From Candidatus Aminicenantota bacterium (lineage in GTDB: Bacteria; Acidobacteriota; Aminicenantia; JAMOAD01): 7,802 bases of DNA. Positions 1 to 5,300 of this stretch are shown here, one piece after another. The stretch covers positions 1-7,802 of the forward strand of contig JAMOUT010000072.1 of the NCBI GenBank assembly GCA_027061995.1, written 5' to 3'. The stretch's first letter is position 1; each line of letters opens with the position of its first letter. The notes beneath the pieces are model-generated. The model ran no database searches, was not told the origin of the DNA, and saw nothing but the letters and a program-made list of their open reading frames with translations. Both the position numbers and the translations under genes were made by a program.

Positions 1-2
1 TT

Positions 3-53
3 AAAATTGCTCCACTTGTTGAAATTAAAAATGATTTGTCTAAAGGAGGTTAA
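3..53 (+). CDS. C-terminal tail of an upstream gene (partial)
   Basis: The frame starting at base 3 is open from the window edge and reads KIAPLVEIKNDLSKGG before a TAA at 51-53. The gene begins outside the window. I take it as real coding sequence because its last codons contain the strong Shine-Dalgarno of the next ATG (AAAGGAGGT at 42-50, ATG at 56), the usual layout of translationally coupled genes. Sixteen residues are too few to name a family. The other two plus frames also lack strong coding character, so the choice of frame is an inference. Confidence 0.35.
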   Translation, partial: KIAPLVEIKNDLSKGG

Positions 54-55
54 AG

Positions 56-184
56 ATGGTAAAATTTATACTTAAAAACTGTCAACCTATTTCAGGACAA
101 GACACCTCCGAGCCAAAAGCCAAGAGCCTCGAAGCTTTTTTAAAACCGTGCCGTGTTCAGAGCTTTTCAATCCTTTGCTTTTAA
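56..184 (+). CDS. Short ORF with strong RBS, possibly the start of an interrupted gene
   Basis: An ATG at 56 follows a near-perfect Shine-Dalgarno (AAAGGAGGT, 42-50) at a spacing of five bases, so translation initiation here is likely. The ORF is 42 codons long, begins MVKFILKNCQ and ends at TAA 182-184. From about codon 17 it runs into the GC-richer repeat block (the inverted repeat copy is at 107-135), and its last codons form the left arm of a long hairpin (162-207). The first ten or so residues may therefore be the authentic start of a gene whose remainder was replaced by the repeat block. A genuine 42-residue peptide is possible but less likely. No family is recognised. Confidence 0.33.
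   Translation: MVKFILKNCQPISGQDTSEPKAKSLEAFLKPCRVQSFSILCF
107..135 (-). repeat. Inverted copy of the GCTTCGAGGCT repeat core
   Basis: Read on the minus strand, 135-125 is GCTTCGAGGCT, an exact 11-base match to 369-379 of the first direct unit. It is followed by a shared TGGCTTT and GCT at matching offsets. This makes a head-to-head arrangement across the roughly 240 bases between it and the direct array, so the two could pair in a transcript or at the DNA level. Confidence 0.6.
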
Positions 185-207
185 AAAAGAGCAAAGAGTT
201 GAGGAGC
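162..207 (+). other. 21-bp imperfect hairpin, favoured in plus-strand RNA
   Basis: Bases 162-182 pair with 187-207 around an AAAA loop (183-186). There is a single mismatch (C172/A197) and there are four U-G pairs (165/204, 166/203, 171/198, 180/189). The U-G pairs hold only in an RNA made from the plus strand; in the opposite transcript they become A/C mismatches. No T-run follows, so it is not a standard intrinsic terminator. It overlaps the end of the short ORF that starts at 56. Its role is unknown. Confidence 0.55.
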
Positions 208-359
208 GAGATGAATGCAAATTTAATCGGATAAAATTTTAGCAGCGATGAGCTGCGAAGGAGGTCGGAGTGAACGAAGTGAATGCCGGAGCGAAAGATT
301 GTTGGCTTTCAAGTCTCGCGAAAGCTTATTGGCTTTGATAGCTTTAAGCCCAAAGAGCT

Positions 360-487
360 GCCTTAGAGGCTTCGAGGCTTGTGGCTTTAAGCTTCAGAAT
401 TTGGGTTGCCTTAAAGGCTTCGGGGCTTTGGGCTTTATGCTTGAGAATTTGGTGAGGGGCTGCCTTGGAGGCTTCGATGCTTGTATC
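360..487 (+). repeat. Three direct repeat units, period 48 then 54 bp
   Basis: Three units each open with the small palindrome GCCTTNNAGGC (360-370, 408-418, 462-472), which continues into GCTTCGRGGCTT-type cores at 369-380, 417-428 and 471-482. The third core reads GATGC. Units one and two also share a GGCTTTA, then GCTT, then CAGAATTTGG or GAGAATTTGG downstream. The spacing is 48 bases from the first core to the second and 54 from the second to the third. The third unit is truncated. Two of the three periods are multiples of three and give a pseudo-periodic peptide in one frame, but no ribosome-binding site supports translation. Confidence 0.7.
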
Positions 488-600
488 TTAATATATTAAT
501 AAAAGAGTGCGAAAATGAGCAAAAAGATGTAAAATTAAGAATAAATGAGAGAAAAAGAAAATGAAGAAAAGATTAAATACAGAGATATTATTAAAAAAGA

Positions 601-738
601 TTGGAGGAGGAGAATCTCGAGAGCGGCACTTGTCAAGAAAGATACGAGGGAAAAACATTTAGTGTTATGCTAAATGTGATTGATGATAGAGGTGATTTTG
701 ATGTTGAGGTAAAAACAATAACAATAAAAAAACGGTGA
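601..738 (+). pseudogene. 3' remnant of a PKD-like domain gene
   Basis: This frame is open from 595, just after a TAA at 592-594, to a TGA at 736-738. It contains YEGKTFSVMLNVIDDRG and then DFDVEVKTITIKKR. This matches the end of PKD-type immunoglobulin-like domains, whose last strands typically read G-x-Y/F-x-V-x-L-x-V-x-D-x-G followed by KTITV. PKD domains belong to secreted or surface proteins. The FGDG/HTY part of the domain and everything before it are missing, no start codon with a ribosome-binding site is present, and the upstream sequence is low-complexity and A-rich. I read it as a gene fragment left next to the repeat block. The family call comes from residue pattern alone; the left border is arbitrary. 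Confidence 0.45.
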
Positions 739-848
739 GATATTATCCTAAATGTTTATTTTATACTAAAGTTATATTTGTAAAAGTGGAGAGTTTTAAT
801 ACTTTATGCACAAAGAGAGTCCCAGTATATCCTAACCAATCATCAAAT

Positions 849-877
849 TTGCAATAATCTTTTTTTTATGATAAATT
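849..877 (+). promoter_or_regulatory. Candidate sigma-70 promoter of the hfq-pdxA-pgeF-pfp operon
   Basis: TTGCAA (849-854) is followed after 17 bases by TAAATT (872-877). Transcription would start near 884, giving a leader of about 38 bases with a GGAGG Shine-Dalgarno at 912-916 before the ATG at 922. The -35 and the spacing match the promoter upstream of the YmdB-like gene (TTGCAA-17-TAAAAT). The -10 is imperfect and the region is AT-rich. The rest of 739-848 shows nothing else I can name. Confidence 0.45.
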
Positions 878-921
878 AAAAGTAAGTAATCTAATAATTT
901 AACGGTTTTTCGGAGGCAATT

Positions 922-1227
922 ATGAGAAAACTTATCAAACCTAATGCCAGTGAGATAGGAACAATGAAAACTCAAAAAAAGAAAAAAACTCCTCCCCCGT
1001 ATCAAACACATTCGGAAAATTACTATTATCTGAAGCAAAGTAATAATAAAACCCCTGTAATAGTGAAAATGTTAGATGGAGAAGAGATAAATGGTTTTAT
1101 AGAATGGTATGATGATAAAGTTATAAAGATGAAAAGGGAAAACAAGCCCAATCTTTTAATATATAAAACAGCTATTAAATATATATTTAAGGATGAAGAA
1201 AAAATAAAGAATGATTCGAGAGAATGA
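922..1227 (+). CDS. hfq: Divergent Hfq-like (Sm fold) RNA chaperone
   Basis: The protein has 101 residues. Residues 1-30 are a basic extension rich in Lys and Pro (KKKKTPPP). The Sm fold spans about 33-91. Its Sm1-like part is TPVIVKMLDGEEINGFIEWYDDK (44-66, with the G-x-I-x-x-x-D pattern), and its Sm2 motif is YKTAIKYI (81-88), where enteric Hfq reads YKHAI. Hfq forms hexameric rings in the cytoplasm that bind U-rich and A-rich RNA and pair small RNAs with mRNAs. Tyr81 and Lys82 of the RNA-contact motif are kept, while the usual His is Thr83 and the Phe after the conserved Asp appears to be Lys66, so the RNA-binding face may differ. The start at 922 follows GGAGG (912-916). The gene opens the operon and its last 17 bases overlap pdxA. 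The fold call is fairly sure; a full sRNA-chaperone role is inferred. Confidence 0.75.
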   Translation: MRKLIKPNASEIGTMKTQKKKKTPPPYQTHSENYYYLKQSNNKTPVIVKMLDGEEINGFIEWYDDKVIKMKRENKPNLLIYKTAIKYIFKDEEKIKNDSRE

Positions 1228-2161
1228 TATCACAATAATAGTATCAACCGGAGATCCTGCGGGAACAGGTCCCGTAATCTCGGTAAAAGCATTAAAACAT
1301 TTTAAAAAAAACAGGATACATCTTCTGGGGGACAGAACCCAACTTGAAAGATTAATAGAAAAATATGCCCCCGAATTTCTTGAGAAAACCGATGAGCTTT
1401 TAAAATATTCCGAAAGCAAAAATATTGATTCCATAACCCCTTCGGAAAAAACGGGAAAACTCTCTTTTGAGTATTTTGAAAATAGTGTTGATTTGGTTTT
1501 AAATAATAAAGACTCTGTTTTGGTAACAGCTCCGATTTCAAAGGAGCTGTGGTTAAAAGGGGGGATAAATTATAAAGGGCATACCGATTATTTTAATAAA
1601 AGGTTTAAAAACGAAAGCATAATGTTCTTTTTTAGTGAAAATATGAAAATAGCTTTGTTTACTCACCATATTCCGTTAAAAGAATTATGGAGATATCTTA
1701 CGAAAAATAGAATTGAGCTGTTTATTAAAACTCTTGATTATGAGTTAAATAAAAGGTTTAAACTTAACCTGAAACTTGTATCAGGCTCCGTAAACCCTCA
1801 TGCGGGAGAGGAGGGGTATCTCGGGGATGAGGAAGAAAAACTTATTATACCTGTTTTGGAAAAACTGAATAAAACAGGGATGGAAATCTCGGGGCCTTAT
1901 CCCAATGATACTGTTTTTTTTAAATATAAGGATAGAAAAGATATTGCAATTGTATCTTATACTCATGATATAGGTCTTTCTCCCTTTAAATTAATAAATT
2001 TTTTCACAGGTGTAAACCTGACTCTTAATATCCCTTTGATAAGAACCTCCCCCGATCATGGAACAGGTTTTGATCTGGTAAATAAAATTGACATAGATGA
2101 AAATTCCATGGTCCAATCTCTCGAACTTGCAATTAAATTGAGAGAAAATGAAAGAGAATAA
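1211..2161 (+). CDS. pdxA: 4-hydroxythreonine-4-phosphate dehydrogenase
   Basis: PdxA oxidises 4-phosphohydroxy-L-threonine with NAD; the product condenses with 1-deoxyxylulose 5-phosphate (through PdxJ) to pyridoxine phosphate, the DXP-dependent route to vitamin B6. At 316 residues it is slightly shorter than the usual 330. Visible motifs in order: GDPAG (14-18), GHTD (123-126), HHIPL (152-156), NPHAGE (195-200), GPYPNDT (228-234), THDIGL (251-256) and SPDHGT (280-285). His124, His197 and His252 sit at the places of the three metal-binding histidines of the family. The family's HDQGL is HDIGL here, with Ile replacing Gln. The start at 1211 overlaps hfq by 17 bases and has only a weak purine-rich site, suggesting translational coupling. 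The stop overlaps the next gene. PdxJ is not in the window. Confidence 0.92.
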   Translation: MIRENDITIIVSTGDPAGTGPVISVKALKHFKKNRIHLLGDRTQLERLIEKYAPEFLEKTDELLKYSESKNIDSITPSEKTGKLSFEYFENSVDLVLNNKDSVLVTAPISKELWLKGGINYKGHTDYFNKRFKNESIMFFFSENMKIALFTHHIPLKELWRYLTKNRIELFIKTLDYELNKRFKLNLKLVSGSVNPHAGEEGYLGDEEEKLIIPVLEKLNKTGMEISGPYPNDTVFFKYKDRKDIAIVSYTHDIGLSPFKLINFFTGVNLTLNIPLIRTSPDHGTGFDLVNKIDIDENSMVQSLELAIKLRENERE

Positions 2162-2813
2162 TCTTTTTGCATACTATGAGTCTAATGATAAGATGGAGAT
2201 AGGTTTCTCAAATAAAAATTTTAATTTTGAGCGATTCTTTAAAGATAAAAAATATGCGATTTTGAAACAGATTCACTCGAATATTGTTTTAGATGTTTCA
2301 GCTCCCGTTAAATTCCCAGAAGGTGACGGACTTATTACCAGTGAAAAAAGGCTTTATCTTATAATTAAAACAGCCGATTGTTTCCCTGTTATCGCATATA
2401 ATCTTGAAGCCGGTTTTGTGGCGGCACTTCATGCCGGCTGGAGAGGGGTTTATAAAAATATTTTTAAGGAGTTTAAGAAAAAAGCGATTGAGTTGGGGAC
2501 AAACAGAAGTGTGATGGATTCTAATACCAATTTTATAATAGGTCCCGGTATTTGCGGAAAATGTTATGAGGTGGGTAGAAGTTTTTATTATGATTTTAAA
2601 ATGATAGGTTTTGGTGAAGAATTTTTCAGAACTGAGGGTGATAAAGTCTATTTTTATGTTAGGGGAGCGATAGAAAGAAGATTGTATGAACTTAATTTTG
2701 ATAGCGACAATATAAAAAATATTAATCTGTGCACCTATGAAAATCAGAATCTATTTTCATACAGAAGAGATAAAACAAAATCAAGATTATATAATTTCAT
2801 AAGATTGAAGTAA
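2148..2813 (+). CDS. pgeF: Laccase-domain purine nucleoside phosphorylase (PgeF/YfiH family)
   Basis: This is a multicopper-like laccase-domain (DUF152) protein. Characterised members phosphorolyse adenosine, inosine and methylthioadenosine or deaminate adenosine; E. coli YfiH/PgeF is also reported to act on muropeptide precursors. The length is 221 residues, slightly short. The family signature is complete: KQIHSN with His43, KTADC with Cys78, and LHAGWRG with His95 form the zinc and catalytic triad. IGPGICG (131-137) and the C-terminal FSYRRDK (203-209) are also typical. The start at 2148 overlaps the end of pdxA by 14 bases and is preceded by GAGAG, so the two are probably coupled. No signal peptide is seen, so it is cytoplasmic. 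The exact substrate cannot be read from the sequence. Confidence 0.88.
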   Translation: MKENNLFAYYESNDKMEIGFSNKNFNFERFFKDKKYAILKQIHSNIVLDVSAPVKFPEGDGLITSEKRLYLIIKTADCFPVIAYNLEAGFVAALHAGWRGVYKNIFKEFKKKAIELGTNRSVMDSNTNFIIGPGICGKCYEVGRSFYYDFKMIGFGEEFFRTEGDKVYFYVRGAIERRLYELNFDSDNIKNINLCTYENQNLFSYRRDKTKSRLYNFIRLK

Positions 2814-2830
2814 TAGGAAGGAGGAATATC

Positions 2831-4042
2831 GTGGTCAGGAAAAAACTAAACAAATCATCGGTTGTTGCGATTCTATTTTCGGGAGGCCCCGCACCAAGTG
2901 CAAATGCTGTTATATCAGCTCTTACTCTGAACCTTTTAAATTATTCTGTCAAACCTATCGGGGTATATAGAGGTTTTGAGTATTTACAGGATTTTGATTT
3001 GAACAACCCTTATTCGCTCATAGAGGGGATTCATTTTGATTATCTTGATTATAGTGTTTCAAGTATGAGGAACAAGAGGGGGATACTTCTTAAAACTTCA
3101 AGAGCTAATCCCGGTAAAAAGATAAAAAAGATAGAGGATTTGGAGGATCCCGATAAAAACGGAAAACTTAAAAACATAGTGAAAGCTCTTGAATATCTCA
3201 GAGCTGATTTCCTTATTACGATAGGGGGAGATGATACACTTAAAACCGCAAACTATATAAGACATCTCGGATTTCCCGTTATCCATATCCCTAAAACAAT
3301 TGATAATGATTATTATGGAATCCCGTGGACATTCGGTTATTGGTCGGCAGTTGAGATAGCATCCAAAATACTCTTGAATTTAAGAGCTGATGCGGAATCG
3401 ACCGATTCCTATTTTGTGGTGGAACTTATGGGTAGAAAAGCGGGTTGGCTCACTTATGCGGCCGGTATAGCAGGAGAAGCTGTCCGAATGATATCTCTCG
3501 AAGATATGGGTAAAAATATGAAAACCCTTGACATTGATGAACTTTCGGAAGAGCTTGCGGAACTTATAATTCAAAGAGAGAGGGATCATAAAAACTACGG
3601 AGTTATCTGTATATCCGAAGGATTAGCGGATATTTTACCCGATAAACTTAAACCCACGGAAAGGGATAAGCATGGAAATATAATTTACGGAAAAGCCGCA
3701 ATCGGAAGATTGATAGCAAGAGCTACGGAGCAAAAATATCTTGAAAAAACAAACAGAGGTAAGAAAATCATATATAAACAGGTCGGTTATGAAACAAGAA
3801 GTGTTCACCCTGTGAGTTTTGATATTATTCTCGGATCAATGCTCGGTTACGGAGCATTTAAAATCCTAAAAGAGGGCAGATTAAATCATATGGTTTCCGT
3901 GGATGAAAACTTTAATATCCGAGCGATACCTTTTGATGAACTTATAGATCAGAAAACTCTCCTAACAAAACTCAGGAATGTTCCCAAGGGGAGTGATTTT
4001 TATAATCTGAAAGAGGGGTTATCTTATAAACCCGTAAGATAA
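2831..4042 (+). CDS. Phosphofructokinase, pyrophosphate-dependent type
   Basis: The 403-residue protein phosphorylates fructose 6-phosphate to the 1,6-bisphosphate in glycolysis, a reversible step when pyrophosphate is the donor. The phosphoryl donor is read from two sites: GGDD (132-135), where ATP enzymes have GGDG, and PKTIDND (154-160), where they have PGTIDND. In characterised enzymes the Asp and Lys indicate PPi. MGRKAGW (200-206) contacts the sugar phosphate. The N-terminal loop is GGPAPSAN (18-25), with Ser in place of the usual Gly. The start codon is GTG at 2831, chosen because AAGGAGG (2818-2824) lies six bases before it. It starts 17 bases after pgeF, and its stop overlaps the ATG at 4042. 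Length and motifs fit the long, non-E. coli PFK clade. PPi dependence is inference from established residue rules. Confidence 0.9.
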   Translation: MVRKKLNKSSVVAILFSGGPAPSANAVISALTLNLLNYSVKPIGVYRGFEYLQDFDLNNPYSLIEGIHFDYLDYSVSSMRNKRGILLKTSRANPGKKIKKIEDLEDPDKNGKLKNIVKALEYLRADFLITIGGDDTLKTANYIRHLGFPVIHIPKTIDNDYYGIPWTFGYWSAVEIASKILLNLRADAESTDSYFVVELMGRKAGWLTYAAGIAGEAVRMISLEDMGKNMKTLDIDELSEELAELIIQRERDHKNYGVICISEGLADILPDKLKPTERDKHGNIIYGKAAIGRLIARATEQKYLEKTNRGKKIIYKQVGYETRSVHPVSFDIILGSMLGYGAFKILKEGRLNHMVSVDENFNIRAIPFDELIDQKTLLTKLRNVPKGSDFYNLKEGLSYKPVR

Positions 4043-4056
4043 TGGGAGATGATCTT

Positions 4057-4821
4057 ATGAATTATGAAAAACAACTTAGAGATATAATTAATGATAAAAA
4101 ATCGGGAAGCAGTATTATTGCAAAAAAAATTGAAAAGGTTTTTAAAAATATCCCCGAAGATAAAAGGAGAGATTCCATAAAAAAAATACTTAAAGCTTAC
4201 TCTTCTATGGGTGCGGTGATAAATAAGATAAATATCTTATGTTTGGAGAGTGAAGGATTCAAGCTTGATAAAGAAAAAGATAATAGGAAAGAGGTTTTTG
4301 ATAAATTTTGGCAAGAAAACAATAAGTTTGAGAATTGGATAACACTATCCATGAGCTATTGGGTTATAGAATTGTTCAAACATAAAAAAAAGAGGTTGAA
4401 TATTAAAGTCGGTATCTCTTATCCTGACAGAGAGGGGCTAATCACTTACAATTATCTGTCAAAACAACATAATGTAAGCGTTTATGAGGATAGCAGACTT
4501 TCAAATGAAGTAAAGGATTCTGACGGGATAATTCTCGGAGCGGATCTTTTAACCGATAAATTCATAATAAATAAGATAGGAAGTTTTCCCCTTGCCCTTG
4601 CTTCACGATACTATAATAAACCATTGTATATTATTTCTTCGGGAGATAAATATCTGACGGAAGATTTACTCGGGTTTTTCAAGGTTAAAAGAAAGGGAAG
4701 AGGAAATAGGGTTATAGATATATATGAAGATATCCCTGTTGAATTGATTGATAATATATATCTTACAACGAATTCTTACAAATATCCTGTTTCGGACTGT
4801 TTGAAAAAACTTGCGGATTGA
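4057..4821 (+). CDS. eIF2B alpha/beta/delta-like (IF-2B family) protein
   Basis: The protein has 254 residues, an N-terminal helical part (to about 105) and a C-terminal Rossmann-like part. Family hallmarks are DSDGIILGADLL (about 154-165), NKIGSFPLAL (172-181), NKPLYII (187-193) and IPVELID (226-232). The family includes eIF2B regulatory subunits, methylthioribose-1-phosphate isomerase and ribose-1,5-bisphosphate isomerase. The catalytic Asp of the isomerases is present in GAD (Asp163), but the catalytic Cys region reads TLSMSYWV (96-103) with no Cys, resembling the non-catalytic eIF2B type. I chose ATG 4057 because GGGAG (4045-4049) sits seven bases upstream; an in-frame ATG at 4042 overlaps the PFK stop but has no ribosome-binding site. 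Placement directly behind the phosphofructokinase hints at a sugar-phosphate ligand. The function is unknown. Confidence 0.75.
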   Translation: MNYEKQLRDIINDKKSGSSIIAKKIEKVFKNIPEDKRRDSIKKILKAYSSMGAVINKINILCLESEGFKLDKEKDNRKEVFDKFWQENNKFENWITLSMSYWVIELFKHKKKRLNIKVGISYPDREGLITYNYLSKQHNVSVYEDSRLSNEVKDSDGIILGADLLTDKFIINKIGSFPLALASRYYNKPLYIISSGDKYLTEDLLGFFKVKRKGRGNRVIDIYEDIPVELIDNIYLTTNSYKYPVSDCLKKLAD

Positions 4822-4826
4822 TTATA

Positions 4827-5147
4827 TTATGCCGCTATCTCTATGCCGCTTTTTTTTATTTCACTTATTAAAATTTTCCAATCATCATTTTCAAATTCAT
4901 TTTTTCCTATGGGGTGAGGCTCAATCCTTGAATCAATATTAGCCGCTATCTTACTTAAAAACAATCTTTCTTCAAACCTGTTAACCCCGAAAGATTCGGA
5001 AACGATGGCAATATCAATATCACTCCATTCTTTATAATCTCCTCTTGCATAAGAACCGAATAAAATTATTTTTTCTATTTTTATCCCTTTATTTGATAAT
5101 TGATTCGAAAAATTTTTTATTATATTTATAATTTCTTTTTTAACCAT
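4827..5147 (-). CDS. Minimal nucleotidyltransferase (MNT antitoxin type)
   Basis: This 106-residue protein has the polymerase-beta-like core GSYARGDYKEWSDID: Gly31-Ser32 and the metal-binding Asp43 and Asp45. SRIEPHPIGKNEF follows (73-85), typical of small stand-alone MNT proteins. MNT proteins usually pair with a HEPN partner; in characterised MntA/HepT pairs the MNT adds AMP to the HEPN ribonuclease toxin and silences it. Here the partner gene is only a 29-codon stub directly upstream (5126-5215). I placed the start at ATG 5147; an in-frame TTG at 5162 would add five residues. Neither has a good ribosome-binding site. It converges on the IF-2B-like gene with five bases between stops and no evident terminator. 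Confidence 0.8.
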   Translation of the reverse strand: MVKKEIINIIKNFSNQLSNKGIKIEKIILFGSYARGDYKEWSDIDIAIVSESFGVNRFEERLFLSKIAANIDSRIEPHPIGKNEFENDDWKILISEIKKSGIEIAA

Positions 5148-5215
5148 TTTATTATTTTCCAATCATTCTCAGAAGCGATTATCCAATAATTTACAATCTT
5201 TTCAATCTCTCTCAT
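5126..5215 (-). pseudogene. N-terminal stub of a HEPN-domain toxin gene
   Basis: An ORF of 29 codons starts at ATG 5215 on the minus strand and reads MREIEKIVNYWIIASENDW, then KIIKWLKKKL and TAA (5126-5128). HEPN toxins of about 110-140 residues commonly start with this pattern: a short acidic/basic helix, YW, then SEEDW and a helix toward the LFF/LEK region. Here the rest of the domain, including the R-x4-6-H catalytic motif, is absent, and the frame ends inside the start of the MNT gene. This fits an internal deletion that joined the HEPN start to the MNT gene. The short length limits certainty. A promoter (5225-5233) still points at it. Confidence 0.5.
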
Positions 5216-5224
5216 TATAATTTT

Positions 5225-5233
5225 ATTATAGCA
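5225..5233 (-). promoter_or_regulatory. Extended -10 promoter of the HEPN stub/MNT gene
   Basis: On the minus strand 5233-5225 reads TGCTATAAT, a consensus extended -10. The -35 position (about 5248-5253) is only a T-run, which extended -10 promoters tolerate. Transcription would begin near 5218, about three bases before the HEPN stub's ATG at 5215. Confidence 0.6.
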
Positions 5234-5265
5234 TTTTTTGATTATTAAAAAAAAGCGTCCCGGAT

Positions 5266-5295
5266 TTGCCTTTAATATTGGTTAGGTGTTATAAT
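5266..5295 (+). promoter_or_regulatory. Strong promoter of ispG, probably giving a leaderless mRNA
   Basis: TTGCCT (5266-5271) is followed after 18 bases by TATAAT (5290-5295), preceded by the TGN extension (TG at 5287-5288). The ispG ATG is at 5301, so the expected start point (about 5301-5303) coincides with the start codon. No Shine-Dalgarno sits at a normal distance; GG at 5285-5286 is too far upstream. Confidence 0.7.
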
Positions 5296-5300
5296 TTCGG

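Larger units (their letters stand above)
100..499. repeat. GC-richer intergenic repeat block
   Basis: About 400 bases differ sharply from the surrounding AT-rich genes. They are full of GGCTT, AAGCC and GCTTCGA words in both orientations and of small palindromes, such as GCAGC/GCTGC around a five-base loop at 242-256 and GGCTT/AAGCC at 331-350. The segment 258-297 has a purine-rich GAA/GNGAA pattern (GGAGTGAACGAAGTGAATG). The block contains a long hairpin (162-207), one inverted unit (107-135) and three direct units (360-487), each listed separately. It ends beside a perfect 12-bp palindrome, TTAATATATTAA (488-499). I see no transposase and no flanking target duplication. It may be a non-autonomous mobile repeat, a structured RNA or a degenerate tandem array. 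The outer borders are approximate. Confidence 0.6.

Noticed and set aside
358-487. Possible CRISPR array
   Set aside because: There are only three degenerate units, no constant repeat separated by unique spacers, and no cas genes nearby.
248-499. 83-codon plus-strand ORF across the repeat block
   Set aside because: There is no ribosome-binding site, and the residues are low-complexity and follow the DNA repeats (CLRGF, CLKGF, CLGGF). The frame is most likely open by chance because the unit periods of 48 and 54 are multiples of three.
488-499. Perfect palindrome TTAATATATTAA as an operator or target site
   Set aside because: Such AT-only palindromes arise easily in this AT-rich DNA; there is no second copy or neighbouring regulator.
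545-673. 42-codon plus-strand ORF beginning MREKENEEK
   Set aside because: It is a Lys/Glu/Arg-rich product of A-rich DNA without a clear Shine-Dalgarno, and it overlaps the better-supported PKD-like frame.
4831-4849. Direct repeat GCCGC...GCCGC with a following T-run as a terminator between the convergent genes
   Set aside because: The copies are direct, not inverted, so they form no hairpin, and they lie inside the MNT coding region.
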